Below are positions 46,797 through 54,840 of a DNA stretch of 64,000 bases, piece by piece. Origin of the DNA: Moritella dasanensis ArB 0140 (GTDB taxonomy: Bacteria; Pseudomonadota; Gammaproteobacteria; Enterobacterales; Moritellaceae). The stretch covers positions 124,001 to 188,000 of the forward strand of contig NZ_AKXQ01000002.1 of the NCBI RefSeq assembly GCF_000276805.1, read 5' to 3'. Below the pieces are notes generated by a model. It worked only from the letters and a program-made list of their open reading frames with translations. It searched no databases and was not told the origin of the DNA. Position 1 is the stretch's first letter, and every line of letters begins with the position of its first letter. Position numbers and translations under genes: made by a program.

Positions 46797-47654
46797 CTAT
46801 TCAGGCTCATCAGCAAGTTGAATCCGTGCTAAACGGTCAAGCTCTTCTTCACGAGCAGCATTAATCTCTTCTAAAATACCCTCTACATCTGCAGATTCAG
46901 TGTCTTCAACAAACTCACCGGTCAATTTAACGTCCGTAGTCAGTTCACCTAATTCGTACAGCGCCCACATTTCTTTAGCATACTTTGTTTCAAGTAGCTC
47001 TGGAGCATATTGTCCATAATATTGTGTCATATTATCAACATCACGTTCGAGCATCCACTTGGCATTATTGTTTGCTGATGCATCAACGGCTTGGGGTAAA
47101 TCAATAATAACAGGCCCATGTTCATCAACAAGGACATTGAATTCTGATAAATCACCATGAATAAGACCATCGCAAAGCATTAATCTTACATAATGGATCA
47201 CTTTATCATGGTCTATCACAGCTTGTTCTGCGCTTAATGCAACATCACCTAAACGGGGTGCAGCAAAGCCATTTACATCGGTGATTAACTCCATGAGCAA
47301 TACACCATCAAAACAACCGTAAGGTTCTGGTACACGAACGCCAGCGTTATCTAAGCGATATAAAGCATCAACTTCTGCATTCTGCCAGACCTTCTCTTGC
47401 TCGTTTCGACCAAAGTTAGAACCTTTTTCCATCGCTCGAGCACGTCGACTATTGCGGACTTTACGACCTTCTCGATATTGCACAGCTTGTTTAAAACTGC
47501 GTTTGTCTGCTTCTTTATATACTTTAGCGCAACGAATAGACTGGCCACAACGCACTACATAAACCGTAGCTTCTTTACCACTCATTAATTGACGCATAAC
47601 TTCGTCAACGAGCCCGTCATCAACCAGAGGTTGTATTCTTTGAGGTACTTTCAT
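46797..47654 (-). CDS. RIO1-family serine protein kinase-like protein
   Basis: A 285-residue RIO1/ABC1-like kinase: VDEVMRQLMSGKEATVYVVRCG (Gly-rich loop variant), CAKVYK with the conserved Lys, then the basic SFKQAVQYREGRKVRNSRRARAM region, VLLMELI hinge, catalytic LIHGDLSEFNVLV and metal-binding PVIIDLPQAV. The pattern matches the bacterial PA4780-type proteins of this group. Its targets in bacteria are unknown. A long acidic C-terminal tail follows. AGGGGAT precedes the ATG. It is a single gene with a strong terminator. Confidence 0.9.
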   Translation of the reverse strand: MKVPQRIQPLVDDGLVDEVMRQLMSGKEATVYVVRCGQSIRCAKVYKEADKRSFKQAVQYREGRKVRNSRRARAMEKGSNFGRNEQEKVWQNAEVDALYRLDNAGVRVPEPYGCFDGVLLMELITDVNGFAAPRLGDVALSAEQAVIDHDKVIHYVRLMLCDGLIHGDLSEFNVLVDEHGPVIIDLPQAVDASANNNAKWMLERDVDNMTQYYGQYAPELLETKYAKEMWALYELGELTTDVKLTGEFVEDTESADVEGILEEINAAREEELDRLARIQLADEPE

Positions 47655-47768
47655 TCAGTCGCTATCCCCTAGTTCACTGTTAGCTGAAATATTTGAATAC
47701 TGGATGATAACATTAAGTTAAATGGTTTTGGAATAGCGCCAATGATTAGCGCTATAATTGTTTAGAAG

Positions 47769-48000
47769 TTAAACATTATTATTTTTTCTAGAAAGGCGTA
47801 AACCAGCGAGCCCTAGCGCTAAAATAGCAATGCTTGCTGGCGCAGGCACAGAGACTAACGTTGAGTTAATACTGAAGTCATCCACCGTAAACCACCACGC
47901 GTATTATCAAGGTATGATACATCCATAAAACCAACGTCAACCCATGCCATCGTTGCGCTAACCGCTATATACCATTAATAACGATCCAAGATGCCAATAG
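47769..48000 (-). pseudogene. Decayed PEP-CTERM-anchored protein, C-terminal remnant
   Basis: On the minus strand the frame ending at 47769 reads WWFTVDDFSINSTLVS and then VPAPASIAILALGLAGLRL with SRKNNNV and stop: a PEP-CTERM sorting signal (VPxPxx, hydrophobic helix, basic end). The frame is blocked upstream by a stop near 47906, but a neighbouring frame continues the homologous region (YIAVSATMAWVDVGFMDVS, then YLDNTRGG), so a frameshift splits the gene near 47890-47900, and another near 47975. No start codon or full-length gene remains. PEP-CTERM proteins are handled by exosortases and often accompany exopolysaccharide loci. I call it a pseudogene; a sequencing error cannot be excluded for one frameshift. 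Confidence 0.7.
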
Positions 48001-48112
48001 ATTGAAATTCATATAATAATTTAATGATTATAAATTTACCTTTACCTATGTGTAAATATTATCGACATTGTTTTATATGACACCCTTTTAAACCACTAAT
48101 GAGTTACCAATT

Positions 48113-50263
48113 CTAGAGTCTAAATTGATCACCAAACTGGTCACAAAACTGTTGTGCGCGACACTTAAAATTATATGTTCCATAATGCTCAATAAATTGT
48201 AAAACGCCACCGGTCCAAGCAGGAAACCCTAATCCAAAAATAGAACCAATATTAGCATCGCGTGTACTTGTCACGACCCCTTCTTTATAAGCCCTGAGTG
48301 CTTCGATAGACTGCACAAACAGCAAACGGTCTTTCACTGTGTCTATATCCCAATTATCTTGAGTTGGAAATACATCAACTAACCCAGGCCATAGTTGCTT
48401 CGGCCCTTGCCCACTGTAATCATAGAAGCCTGCACCCGCTAACTTACCAAAGCGTTTTAATGCCAAAAGCTTATCTAAAACAGCATCAGCTGGGTTATCA
48501 ACTCGCAATTTTCCTTCGGCTTTAAAATCTAAGCGAGCTTGATTGCGGACATTATCAATCAATGACAAGCTCACTTCATCGATGATAGCTAACGGCCCTA
48601 CTGGTAATCCAGCTTGAATGGCCGCATTCTCAATCACTTCAGCAGGAATACCCTCACTTAACATACGCATACCTTCCGAGACATAGGTAAAGAATATTCG
48701 CGAGGTAAAAAATCCTCGGCAATCGTTAACGACAATAGGTACTTTACCAATTTGCAATACTAAGTCATAAGCGGCAGCCAATGTCGCTGTTGATGTCCTA
48801 TCGCCTTTAATAATCTCGACCAACGGCATTTTATCTACCGGAGAAAAGAAGTGTAAACCAATAAAGTTTTCAGGTTTTGTTGAGGCGGTTGCTAAACTTG
48901 AAATCGGTAATGTCGATGTGTTGGATGCCATGATTAGATCATCACCAACGGCGGCTAATATCTCAGTGATAGCTTGAGACTTTACTTTACGGTCTTCAAA
49001 TACAGCCTCAATGACCATGTCACAACCGATTAAATCTGCGGGTTCTTTCGATAGAATAATACGTTTTAAAATTGCGCATTTATCTTCATCTGCCAATGTA
49101 CAGTTAGCCAATATAGACGCTGTGTATGACTTGGCAAACACCGCTTTTTCCAAACTGATATCTTTTAATATCACCGTGATGCCATGACTCGCTAGCGCAT
49201 AAGCAATTCCAGCCCCCATCATACCAGCACCTAATACGCCGATTTTACTGAAGTGCGTAATCGAATGATCGACAGGTCGTGATGCCCCCGCTTTAACTTC
49301 ATTATGCTGATGCCAAAACGTATTAATCATATTCTTAGCCACTTGACCACGAATGACATTCAGAAAATAACGGGTTTCTATTCTTAACGCTGTTTCGACA
49401 TCCACTTCAGTCGATTCAATCATGACTGATAAGATAGCTTCGGGCGCCGGGAGGTTACCTTGTGTTTTTTGCTTTAACATTGCAGGTGCTTGCACTAGCA
49501 GATTGGCGATACTGGGGGTATTTACATTTCCGCCGGGTAATTGATAATTTTTTACATCAAAAGGTTGGTACACAGTTTGTTGTTGCGACAAGATCCAATT
49601 TGTTGCTTGCGCCATCATTTGTACCCTTGATGTCGATATTTGATTAATCAGGCCAAGTTTAAAGCCCTCTTCACTGTCAAATTGTTTACCTTTTAGCAGA
49701 TACGGCATTGCTGCTTTAAATCCTAACAAGCGAGTCATTCTGACAACGCCACCAACACCCGGTATTAAGCCTAAAGTGACTTCCGGTAAGCCGAGCGTGA
49801 CTGCAGGCAAACTTAACTCGGTATTTTTTACCAACGCAACACGATAATGACAGGCTAGTGCTAATTCCCAGCCACTGCCAAGTGCCGCACCATTAATGCA
49901 AGCAACAACCGGTTTTCCACCTGTTTCTAACCAGCGCATTGCCTCTTTCAGCGAGGACAATAACTGGAAATTTTCCTCAACTCCTTGATCTGCACTTTGA
50001 CTCAGTTCCGTTATATCACCACCAGCAAAAAAACTTTTTTTAGCAGAACGTAAGACAACACCTGTGAACGTCATCTGTTTAAGCTTATTAATTGTCGTCA
50101 CATAGTCATCAATAAAAGCACGATCAAGTAAATTCACCTTTGAACCCGATTTATCAAAAATTAAATGCACTATCCCAGCATCATCTTGCTCTATTCGAAT
50201 TGATGACGTAACTAGAATTAATGACATAGTACTGATTAATGGCAAAGTTCTGATTAATGGCAT
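48113..50263 (-). CDS. Bifunctional enoyl-CoA hydratase/3-hydroxyacyl-CoA dehydrogenase (FadJ/FadB-like)
   Basis: A 716-residue beta-oxidation alpha subunit. The N-terminal crotonase domain has SFFAGGDITELSQ (oxyanion hole), VACINGAALGSGWELALAC and LPEVTLGLIPGVGGVVRMTR with the second catalytic Glu; the dehydrogenase half starts with IGVLGAGMMGAGIAYALASHG (NAD-binding, in parts) and has FIGLHFFSPVDKMPLVEII with the catalytic His. It hydrates and oxidises enoyl-CoA. The FadB-type isomerase activity is not settled by sequence. It follows the thiolase gene by 2 bp. AGAGGG before the ATG at 50263 decides the start. Odd: hexapeptide repeats at the N-terminus and a seven-residue duplication at about residues 152-165. 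Confidence 0.9.
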   Translation of the reverse strand: MPLIRTLPLISTMSLILVTSSIRIEQDDAGIVHLIFDKSGSKVNLLDRAFIDDYVTTINKLKQMTFTGVVLRSAKKSFFAGGDITELSQSADQGVEENFQLLSSLKEAMRWLETGGKPVVACINGAALGSGWELALACHYRVALVKNTELSLPAVTLGLPEVTLGLIPGVGGVVRMTRLLGFKAAMPYLLKGKQFDSEEGFKLGLINQISTSRVQMMAQATNWILSQQQTVYQPFDVKNYQLPGGNVNTPSIANLLVQAPAMLKQKTQGNLPAPEAILSVMIESTEVDVETALRIETRYFLNVIRGQVAKNMINTFWHQHNEVKAGASRPVDHSITHFSKIGVLGAGMMGAGIAYALASHGITVILKDISLEKAVFAKSYTASILANCTLADEDKCAILKRIILSKEPADLIGCDMVIEAVFEDRKVKSQAITEILAAVGDDLIMASNTSTLPISSLATASTKPENFIGLHFFSPVDKMPLVEIIKGDRTSTATLAAAYDLVLQIGKVPIVVNDCRGFFTSRIFFTYVSEGMRMLSEGIPAEVIENAAIQAGLPVGPLAIIDEVSLSLIDNVRNQARLDFKAEGKLRVDNPADAVLDKLLALKRFGKLAGAGFYDYSGQGPKQLWPGLVDVFPTQDNWDIDTVKDRLLFVQSIEALRAYKEGVVTSTRDANIGSIFGLGFPAWTGGVLQFIEHYGTYNFKCRAQQFCDQFGDQFRL
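49769..49810 (-). repeat. In-frame 21-bp duplication in the crotonase domain
   Basis: Two adjacent 21-base units encode LPAVTLG and then LPEVTLG (about 15 of 21 bases identical). Only the second unit has the Glu expected at the active site. They lie inside the beta-oxidation hydratase gene. Confidence 0.75.
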
Positions 50264-50269
50264 AGTTAT
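50216..50269 (-). repeat. Three 18-bp tandem repeats at a gene start
   Basis: On the plus strand the units read AATTAATGACATAGTACT, GATTAATGGCAAAGTTCT and GATTAATGGCATAGTTAT. They encode the repeated MPLIRT, LPLIST, MSLILV N-terminus of the hydratase/dehydrogenase. The outermost copy also contains the thiolase stop codon. Confidence 0.85.
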
Positions 50270-51480
50270 CCCTCTACACGTTCAATAATTGTTGCTATCC
50301 CCATGCCTCCACCGACACACAAGGTTGCAAGGCCACGTTTCAAATTACGTGTTTCTAATTCATCTAATAACGACCCTAAAATAATCGCGCCAGTTGCACC
50401 TAGCGGATGCCCCATCGCAATCGAGCCACCGTTGACATTAACAATATCAGGCGAGATATTCAGTTCATTCATAAACCGCATTACAACAGCGGCAAACGCT
50501 TCATTAACCTCAAACAAATCAATATCGTTAATAGTTAATCCTGCTACTGCTAATGCTTTTTTTGTTGCAGGCACCGGCCCAGTTAACATGATGGTAGGAT
50601 CTGCACCAACCACAGCAGTCGCAACGATTCTGGCTCTGGGTTTTAAACCCCATTTAACGCCAGCTTCAGCACTACCCACGAGTACTAATGCGGCGCCATC
50701 AACGATGCCAGAAGCATTACCCGGCGTATGCACATGTTGAATTTGACAGACTTGTGGATAACGACGTTTAGCGACACTATCAAACGTTGTTTGACCAATA
50801 TAAGCAAAAGCCGGTTTTAATTGTGCTAATGAAGTAATAGAACAATCAGCTCGAACTAGCTGATCTTTATCAAGTAATAACATGCCATTGCGATCACATA
50901 CTGGCACCACCGACTTATCGAATGCACCACGTTGCCAAGCCGCAGCAGCTCGCTGATGAGAGCGCGCTGCAAATTCATCAACATCTTCACGGCTATAACC
51001 ATCAAGCGTAGCAATTAAATCGGCACCTATACCTTGTGGCATATAATCAGTGGCTAAGCTGGTTTCAGGATCCATCGACCAAGCACCACCATCAGCGCCC
51101 ATTTTGACCCGAGACATGGATTCAACACCCCCAGCGATCACTAAATGCTCCCAACCAGAGCGGATTTTCATCGCCGCCATATTGACAGATTCAAGCCCTG
51201 AGGCACAAAATCGATTGATACTTACTCCCGCGACATTGTCTTTCCAACCAGCAACAAGCGCCGCGGTTTTGGCTATATCAGCGCCTTGGTCACCAATTGG
51301 CGTCACGCAGCCTAAGACAATGTCATCGACTGCGTCGGTATCAAAGCCATTTCGAGCTTGTAAATGATTAAGTAAATCAGCTAAGAGATTGACGGGTTTA
51401 ACTTCATGCAAAGCACCACTGGGTTTGCCCAAACCGCGCGGCGTTCTAATTGCGTCGTAAATGAAAGCTTGAGGGATCAT
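50266..51480 (-). CDS. Acetyl-CoA C-acyltransferase (thiolase, beta-oxidation beta subunit)
   Basis: A 404-residue thiolase. The nucleophilic Cys lies in [20 protein letters not shown], the catalytic His in [19 protein letters not shown] and the second Cys in [15 protein letters not shown] near the C-terminus. It starts [18 protein letters not shown], the usual FadA/FadI opening. It cleaves 3-ketoacyl-CoA to acetyl-CoA in fatty acid degradation. AGGAG precedes the ATG at 51480. It is the first gene of the operon with the hydratase/dehydrogenase (2 bp gap), so the order is beta then alpha as in fadIJ. Which of FadA and FadI it resembles more I cannot settle. Confidence 0.92.
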   Translation of the reverse strand: MIPQAFIYDAIRTPRGLGKPSGALHEVKPVNLLADLLNHLQARNGFDTDAVDDIVLGCVTPIGDQGADIAKTAALVAGWKDNVAGVSINRFCASGLESVNMAAMKIRSGWEHLVIAGGVESMSRVKMGADGGAWSMDPETSLATDYMPQGIGADLIATLDGYSREDVDEFAARSHQRAAAAWQRGAFDKSVVPVCDRNGMLLLDKDQLVRADCSITSLAQLKPAFAYIGQTTFDSVAKRRYPQVCQIQHVHTPGNASGIVDGAALVLVGSAEAGVKWGLKPRARIVATAVVGADPTIMLTGPVPATKKALAVAGLTINDIDLFEVNEAFAAVVMRFMNELNISPDIVNVNGGSIAMGHPLGATGAIILGSLLDELETRNLKRGLATLCVGGGMGIATIIERVEG

Positions 51481-51679
51481 GAATTACTCCTAAATACTTA
51501 TTTAAGTCTTACTATACGCTTTAGTATTAACAATACGTTAGACCCACCTCAAAAATAGCACAATACTTTACCAATTACCGAACATACCATTAACACTATG
51601 AATTATAGATAAAACACAATCTGATTTGCGCTATACTGTCTATCACTTACTGTACTAACCTAACAATGACAAATCAGAT

Positions 51680-53395
51680 ATGCCTCTTCGCGATTACCAA
51701 CAAGCAGCTGTTGATGCCGCTTTAGCTCACTTTAGAAAATCGGATCAACCCGCAGTTATCACGCTGCCAACAGGCGCAGGTAAAAGTCATGTACTGGCTG
51801 AATTAGCCAGACTAGCAAGACACCCGGTACTGATCCTTGCCCATGTAAAAGAGCTGGTGGAACAAAATCACAGCAAGTTTGAACATGACGGTTTTGAAGC
51901 GGGTATCTTTGCGGCCGGATTAGGCAAAAAACAGCATGGTCTTAAAACCACCTTTGCCAGTGTGCAATCACTGAGTCGCAATCTGGATAAGTTTGATGGT
52001 TTCTTCTCCTTGCTGATTATTGATGAATGCCACCGCGTCAGTTTAAGTGAAGACAGCCAATACCAAAAAGTCATCAGCCATTTAAAAAACACCAACCCAA
52101 AACTAAAAGTACTTGGCCTTACAGCAACACCTTACCGTTTAGATAAAGGCTGGATATACAAAAAACATTATCAGGGTTATGTCAGAACAGAAGACGATAC
52201 CCCGTTTGAAAGCTGTATTTTTGAATTACCGCTACGCTATCTCGTACAAAAAGGGTTCTTAACCACACCAACCGTGATCGATGCACCCGTTGCCCGTTAT
52301 CAGTTTGATGATTTGCCACAAGAATATAATGAAGTACAACTGGATCAATTTTTAGCGAAGAGCCCACGTGTAACCCATGCGATCTGTAAGCAATTAATCG
52401 AGCTTGCAGCCAATCGTGAGGGCATCATGATCTTTGCTGCTAGTATCAAACACGCAAAAGAAATATTTAAACAATTACCTGACGAGCAAGCCGCTATAAT
52501 CACAGGTAAAACCTCGATCAAAGAACGTGATGAACTTATTCGTCAGTTTAAAGCCAAGGAAGTTAAATACCTCGTTAATGTGTCAGTATTAACCACAGGT
52601 TTCGATGCTCCACACGTTGACGTTATCGCCATTTTACGCCGAACAGACTCCGTCAGTTTGTATCAACAAATAGCGGGTCGTGGCTTACGTCTTGCTGAAG
52701 GTAAAACCGATTGTTTAATTATTGATTACGCGGGTAACGGATTTGATTTATACCAACCTGAAATTGGCTCAACCAAACCCAACAGCAATAGCGATCTTGT
52801 ACAAGTACCCTGCCCAAGTTGTGACTTTGCCAATTTATTTTGGGGGATCACTGATGCAGATGGAGACATCATTGAGCACTATGGTCGCCGCTGCCAAGGT
52901 TTAGTTGAGGACAGCAATGGCAATGAAGCGCAGTGCAACTATCGTTTTAAATACAAGCAATGCCCGCAGTGTAATGCCGAGAATGACATTGCCGCCCGAG
53001 AATGCCAACAATGTCACGCAGATTTAATAGATCCTGACAACCAACTGAAAAAAGCACTGCAATTAAAAGACCGTAAAGTGCTGCGCTGCTCAGGAATGTC
53101 AGCACAAGCCGATGGCGATAAAATCAAACTTAATTATCATGATGAAGATGGTGATGTTGTTAAAGAAACTTTCTATTTCAGTAACAACAAACAACGCCAA
53201 CGTTTTTTCAGCATCTTTTCAAGAACAGTAACAGGCAAAACAATCACGGCAACGACAGCCGAACAAGTAGCGGCTGAAATTCAAGGATTTGTGCCACCGG
53301 ACTTTGTCATTGCGAAAAAAGAAAAGTACTTCTGGAAAATTGAACACCGTATATTTGACTACAAAGGAAATTATCGAAAAGCTAATCAACAATAA
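51680..53395 (+). CDS. radD: RadD (YejH) superfamily 2 helicase-like ATPase
   Basis: A 571-residue protein closely matching E. coli RadD. It opens PLRDYQQAAVDAALAHFR with the Q-tip, Walker A VITLPTGAGKSHVLAELARL, FSLLIIDECHRVS (DEAH-type box), GLTATPYRLDKGWIY, motif V-VI VSVLTTGFDAPHVDVIAIL and YQQIAGRGLRLAEGKTDCLI (in parts). A C-terminal zinc-binding region (CPSCDFANLFWG, CPQCNAENDIAARECQQCHADL in parts) follows, as in RadD. RadD acts in double-strand break repair, limiting crossover intermediates. The ATG follows a weak ribosome site. A single gene. Confidence 0.95.
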   Translation: MPLRDYQQAAVDAALAHFRKSDQPAVITLPTGAGKSHVLAELARLARHPVLILAHVKELVEQNHSKFEHDGFEAGIFAAGLGKKQHGLKTTFASVQSLSRNLDKFDGFFSLLIIDECHRVSLSEDSQYQKVISHLKNTNPKLKVLGLTATPYRLDKGWIYKKHYQGYVRTEDDTPFESCIFELPLRYLVQKGFLTTPTVIDAPVARYQFDDLPQEYNEVQLDQFLAKSPRVTHAICKQLIELAANREGIMIFAASIKHAKEIFKQLPDEQAAIITGKTSIKERDELIRQFKAKEVKYLVNVSVLTTGFDAPHVDVIAILRRTDSVSLYQQIAGRGLRLAEGKTDCLIIDYAGNGFDLYQPEIGSTKPNSNSDLVQVPCPSCDFANLFWGITDADGDIIEHYGRRCQGLVEDSNGNEAQCNYRFKYKQCPQCNAENDIAARECQQCHADLIDPDNQLKKALQLKDRKVLRCSGMSAQADGDKIKLNYHDEDGDVVKETFYFSNNKQRQRFFSIFSRTVTGKTITATTAEQVAAEIQGFVPPDFVIAKKEKYFWKIEHRIFDYKGNYRKANQQ

Positions 53396-53565
53396 CCAAT
53401 CAATAATAAATTGAACTAAACTAAAACGAGTTAAAAACGACCTTCAACGACTAAGTTTAAACCAGTCGGCTGTCACTCTTTTAACATTCTTGTCAATATA
53501 AAATACTAGTAAAACTACCTATTTAGTAAATATACGTAAATAACCTATTTTAATAGACAAAATAC

Positions 53566-53593
53566 TTGATTGAGATTGGTTAACATCTAAAAT
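53566..53593 (+). promoter_or_regulatory. Probable promoter of the RND efflux operon
   Basis: TTGATT at 53566-53571 and TAAAAT at 53588-53593 are spaced by 16 bp, near the sigma-70 consensus. The predicted transcript start, around 53600, lies about 120 bp upstream of the adaptor gene and just before the palindrome at 53613. Confidence 0.45.
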
Positions 53594-53612
53594 AGCTATA
53601 TCAAATACACCT

Positions 53613-53628
53613 CTGAACGAGTGTTCAG
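53613..53628. promoter_or_regulatory. 16-bp palindrome, candidate repressor operator for the RND operon
   Basis: CTGAACGAGTGTTCAG has two 6-bp half-sites around GAGT. It sits about 13 bp after the predicted transcript start of the efflux operon, a classical place for a TetR-like repressor to act. No tetR gene is adjacent, so the regulator would be encoded elsewhere. Confidence 0.55.
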
Positions 53629-53719
53629 CTAAAGTCAGCGGCATCGATGCAGCATGGACAAGCTCAGTTTCATATCAGAATTTATAATATATGTATAACA
53701 CCCCGGAGTTAACCTAGTC

Positions 53720-54829
53720 ATGAAAAAGTGGACCTTAGCCATGTTACTAATCGCACTAGCCTTGTTTGGCAGTGTGATTGGTTTTAATATTTTTAAAGAG
53801 CAAAAAATTGCTGAATTTATGGCCAATAGACCTGAACCGGAATTTCCAGTTACCGTTGTCGATATCAAGACTTCAGATTGGATCCCGACTATTCAAGCGA
53901 TTGGTTTTATCGAACCTAACCAAGGTGTAGAAATTTCTAACGAAATCGCGGGTAAAATTGATCGCATCTCATTTGACTCAGGTACCAAAGTAACTAAAGG
54001 TCAATTACTGGTTAATCTAGACTCAAAAGTGGAACGTGCAAATCTTAAGAGCTCACAAGCTAGACTTAACGCAGCAAAATCTAAATTCTTACGCTACGAA
54101 GCGCTTTACAAAAAGAATGCCGTATCAAAAGAAGCATTGGACGAGTCTGAAGCTGCATATTCTTCACTACTTGCTGATATTGAAAGTCAAAAAGCAGTGA
54201 TTGAACGTCGCCAAATCACAGCACCGTTCGACGGTGAAGTTGGTTTACGTAATGTATTCTTAGGTGAGTTTTTATCTGTAGGCACATCAATCGTTCGTTT
54301 AGAAGATAGTAGTGTAATGCGTCTTCGATTCACCGTTCCACAAACTCAAATTTCAAAAGTTTATTTAGGTCAAGTTGTTGAGATTTTTGTTGATTCTTAT
54401 CCTGAAACAGCATTCAGTGGTAAAATTAGTGCTATCGAACCTGCTGTAAACTATCAAAGTGGTTTAATTCAAATCCAAGCCGATATTCCAAACAACGATT
54501 CACAACTTCGTTCAGGTATGTTTGCACGTGCAAATGTCATCTTACCAACAGTCGAACAGCAAATTACGGTTCCACAAACCGCGATTACATTTACGCTTTA
54601 CGGTGACAATGTATACATCGTTCGTGAAGACGAAAAAGGCGACTTACGTGTAACTCAATCGGTTGTCAAAGTGGGCGAGCGTATTGATGCAATCGCTCAT
54701 GTATTGAAAGGCGTTAAAGCCGGTGACAAAATCGTCACATCAGGTCAAGTACGTTTAAGTAATAACGCGAAAGTGCGTATTATTGAAAACGATACGTTGG
54801 AAGTACCAGCTGAAACACCAATGCTTTAA
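53720..54829 (+). CDS. RND efflux periplasmic adaptor (membrane fusion protein)
   Basis: A 369-residue adaptor with an N-terminal membrane anchor (LAMLLIALALFGSVIGFNIF) and the MFP domain series: lipoyl-like IEPNQGVEISNEIAGKIDRISFDSGTKVTKGQLL (in parts), an alpha-helical hairpin (about residues 107-150), the ITAPFDGEVGLRNVFLGEFL barrel, and a membrane-proximal domain. It links an inner-membrane RND pump with an outer-membrane channel. The pump gene follows by 11 bp. No TolC-type gene is adjacent, so an outer-membrane factor encoded elsewhere must be used. The pattern fits the HAE-1 group of drug pumps. Confidence 0.92.
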   Translation: MKKWTLAMLLIALALFGSVIGFNIFKEQKIAEFMANRPEPEFPVTVVDIKTSDWIPTIQAIGFIEPNQGVEISNEIAGKIDRISFDSGTKVTKGQLLVNLDSKVERANLKSSQARLNAAKSKFLRYEALYKKNAVSKEALDESEAAYSSLLADIESQKAVIERRQITAPFDGEVGLRNVFLGEFLSVGTSIVRLEDSSVMRLRFTVPQTQISKVYLGQVVEIFVDSYPETAFSGKISAIEPAVNYQSGLIQIQADIPNNDSQLRSGMFARANVILPTVEQQITVPQTAITFTLYGDNVYIVREDEKGDLRVTQSVVKVGERIDAIAHVLKGVKAGDKIVTSGQVRLSNNAKVRIIENDTLEVPAETPML

Positions 54830-54840
54830 TCGGAGGATAC

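Larger units (their letters stand above)
53396..53719. other. Intergenic region upstream of the RND efflux operon
   Basis: A 324-bp AT-rich gap. It holds a plausible promoter and a palindrome (both described separately) near its right end. The rest, 53396-53560, contains no convincing gene, terminator or RNA element. Confidence 0.6.

Noticed and set aside
50303-50740. 145-residue open frame antisense to the thiolase gene
   Set aside because: The thiolase frame has all catalytic motifs; the antisense frame is a shadow of it.
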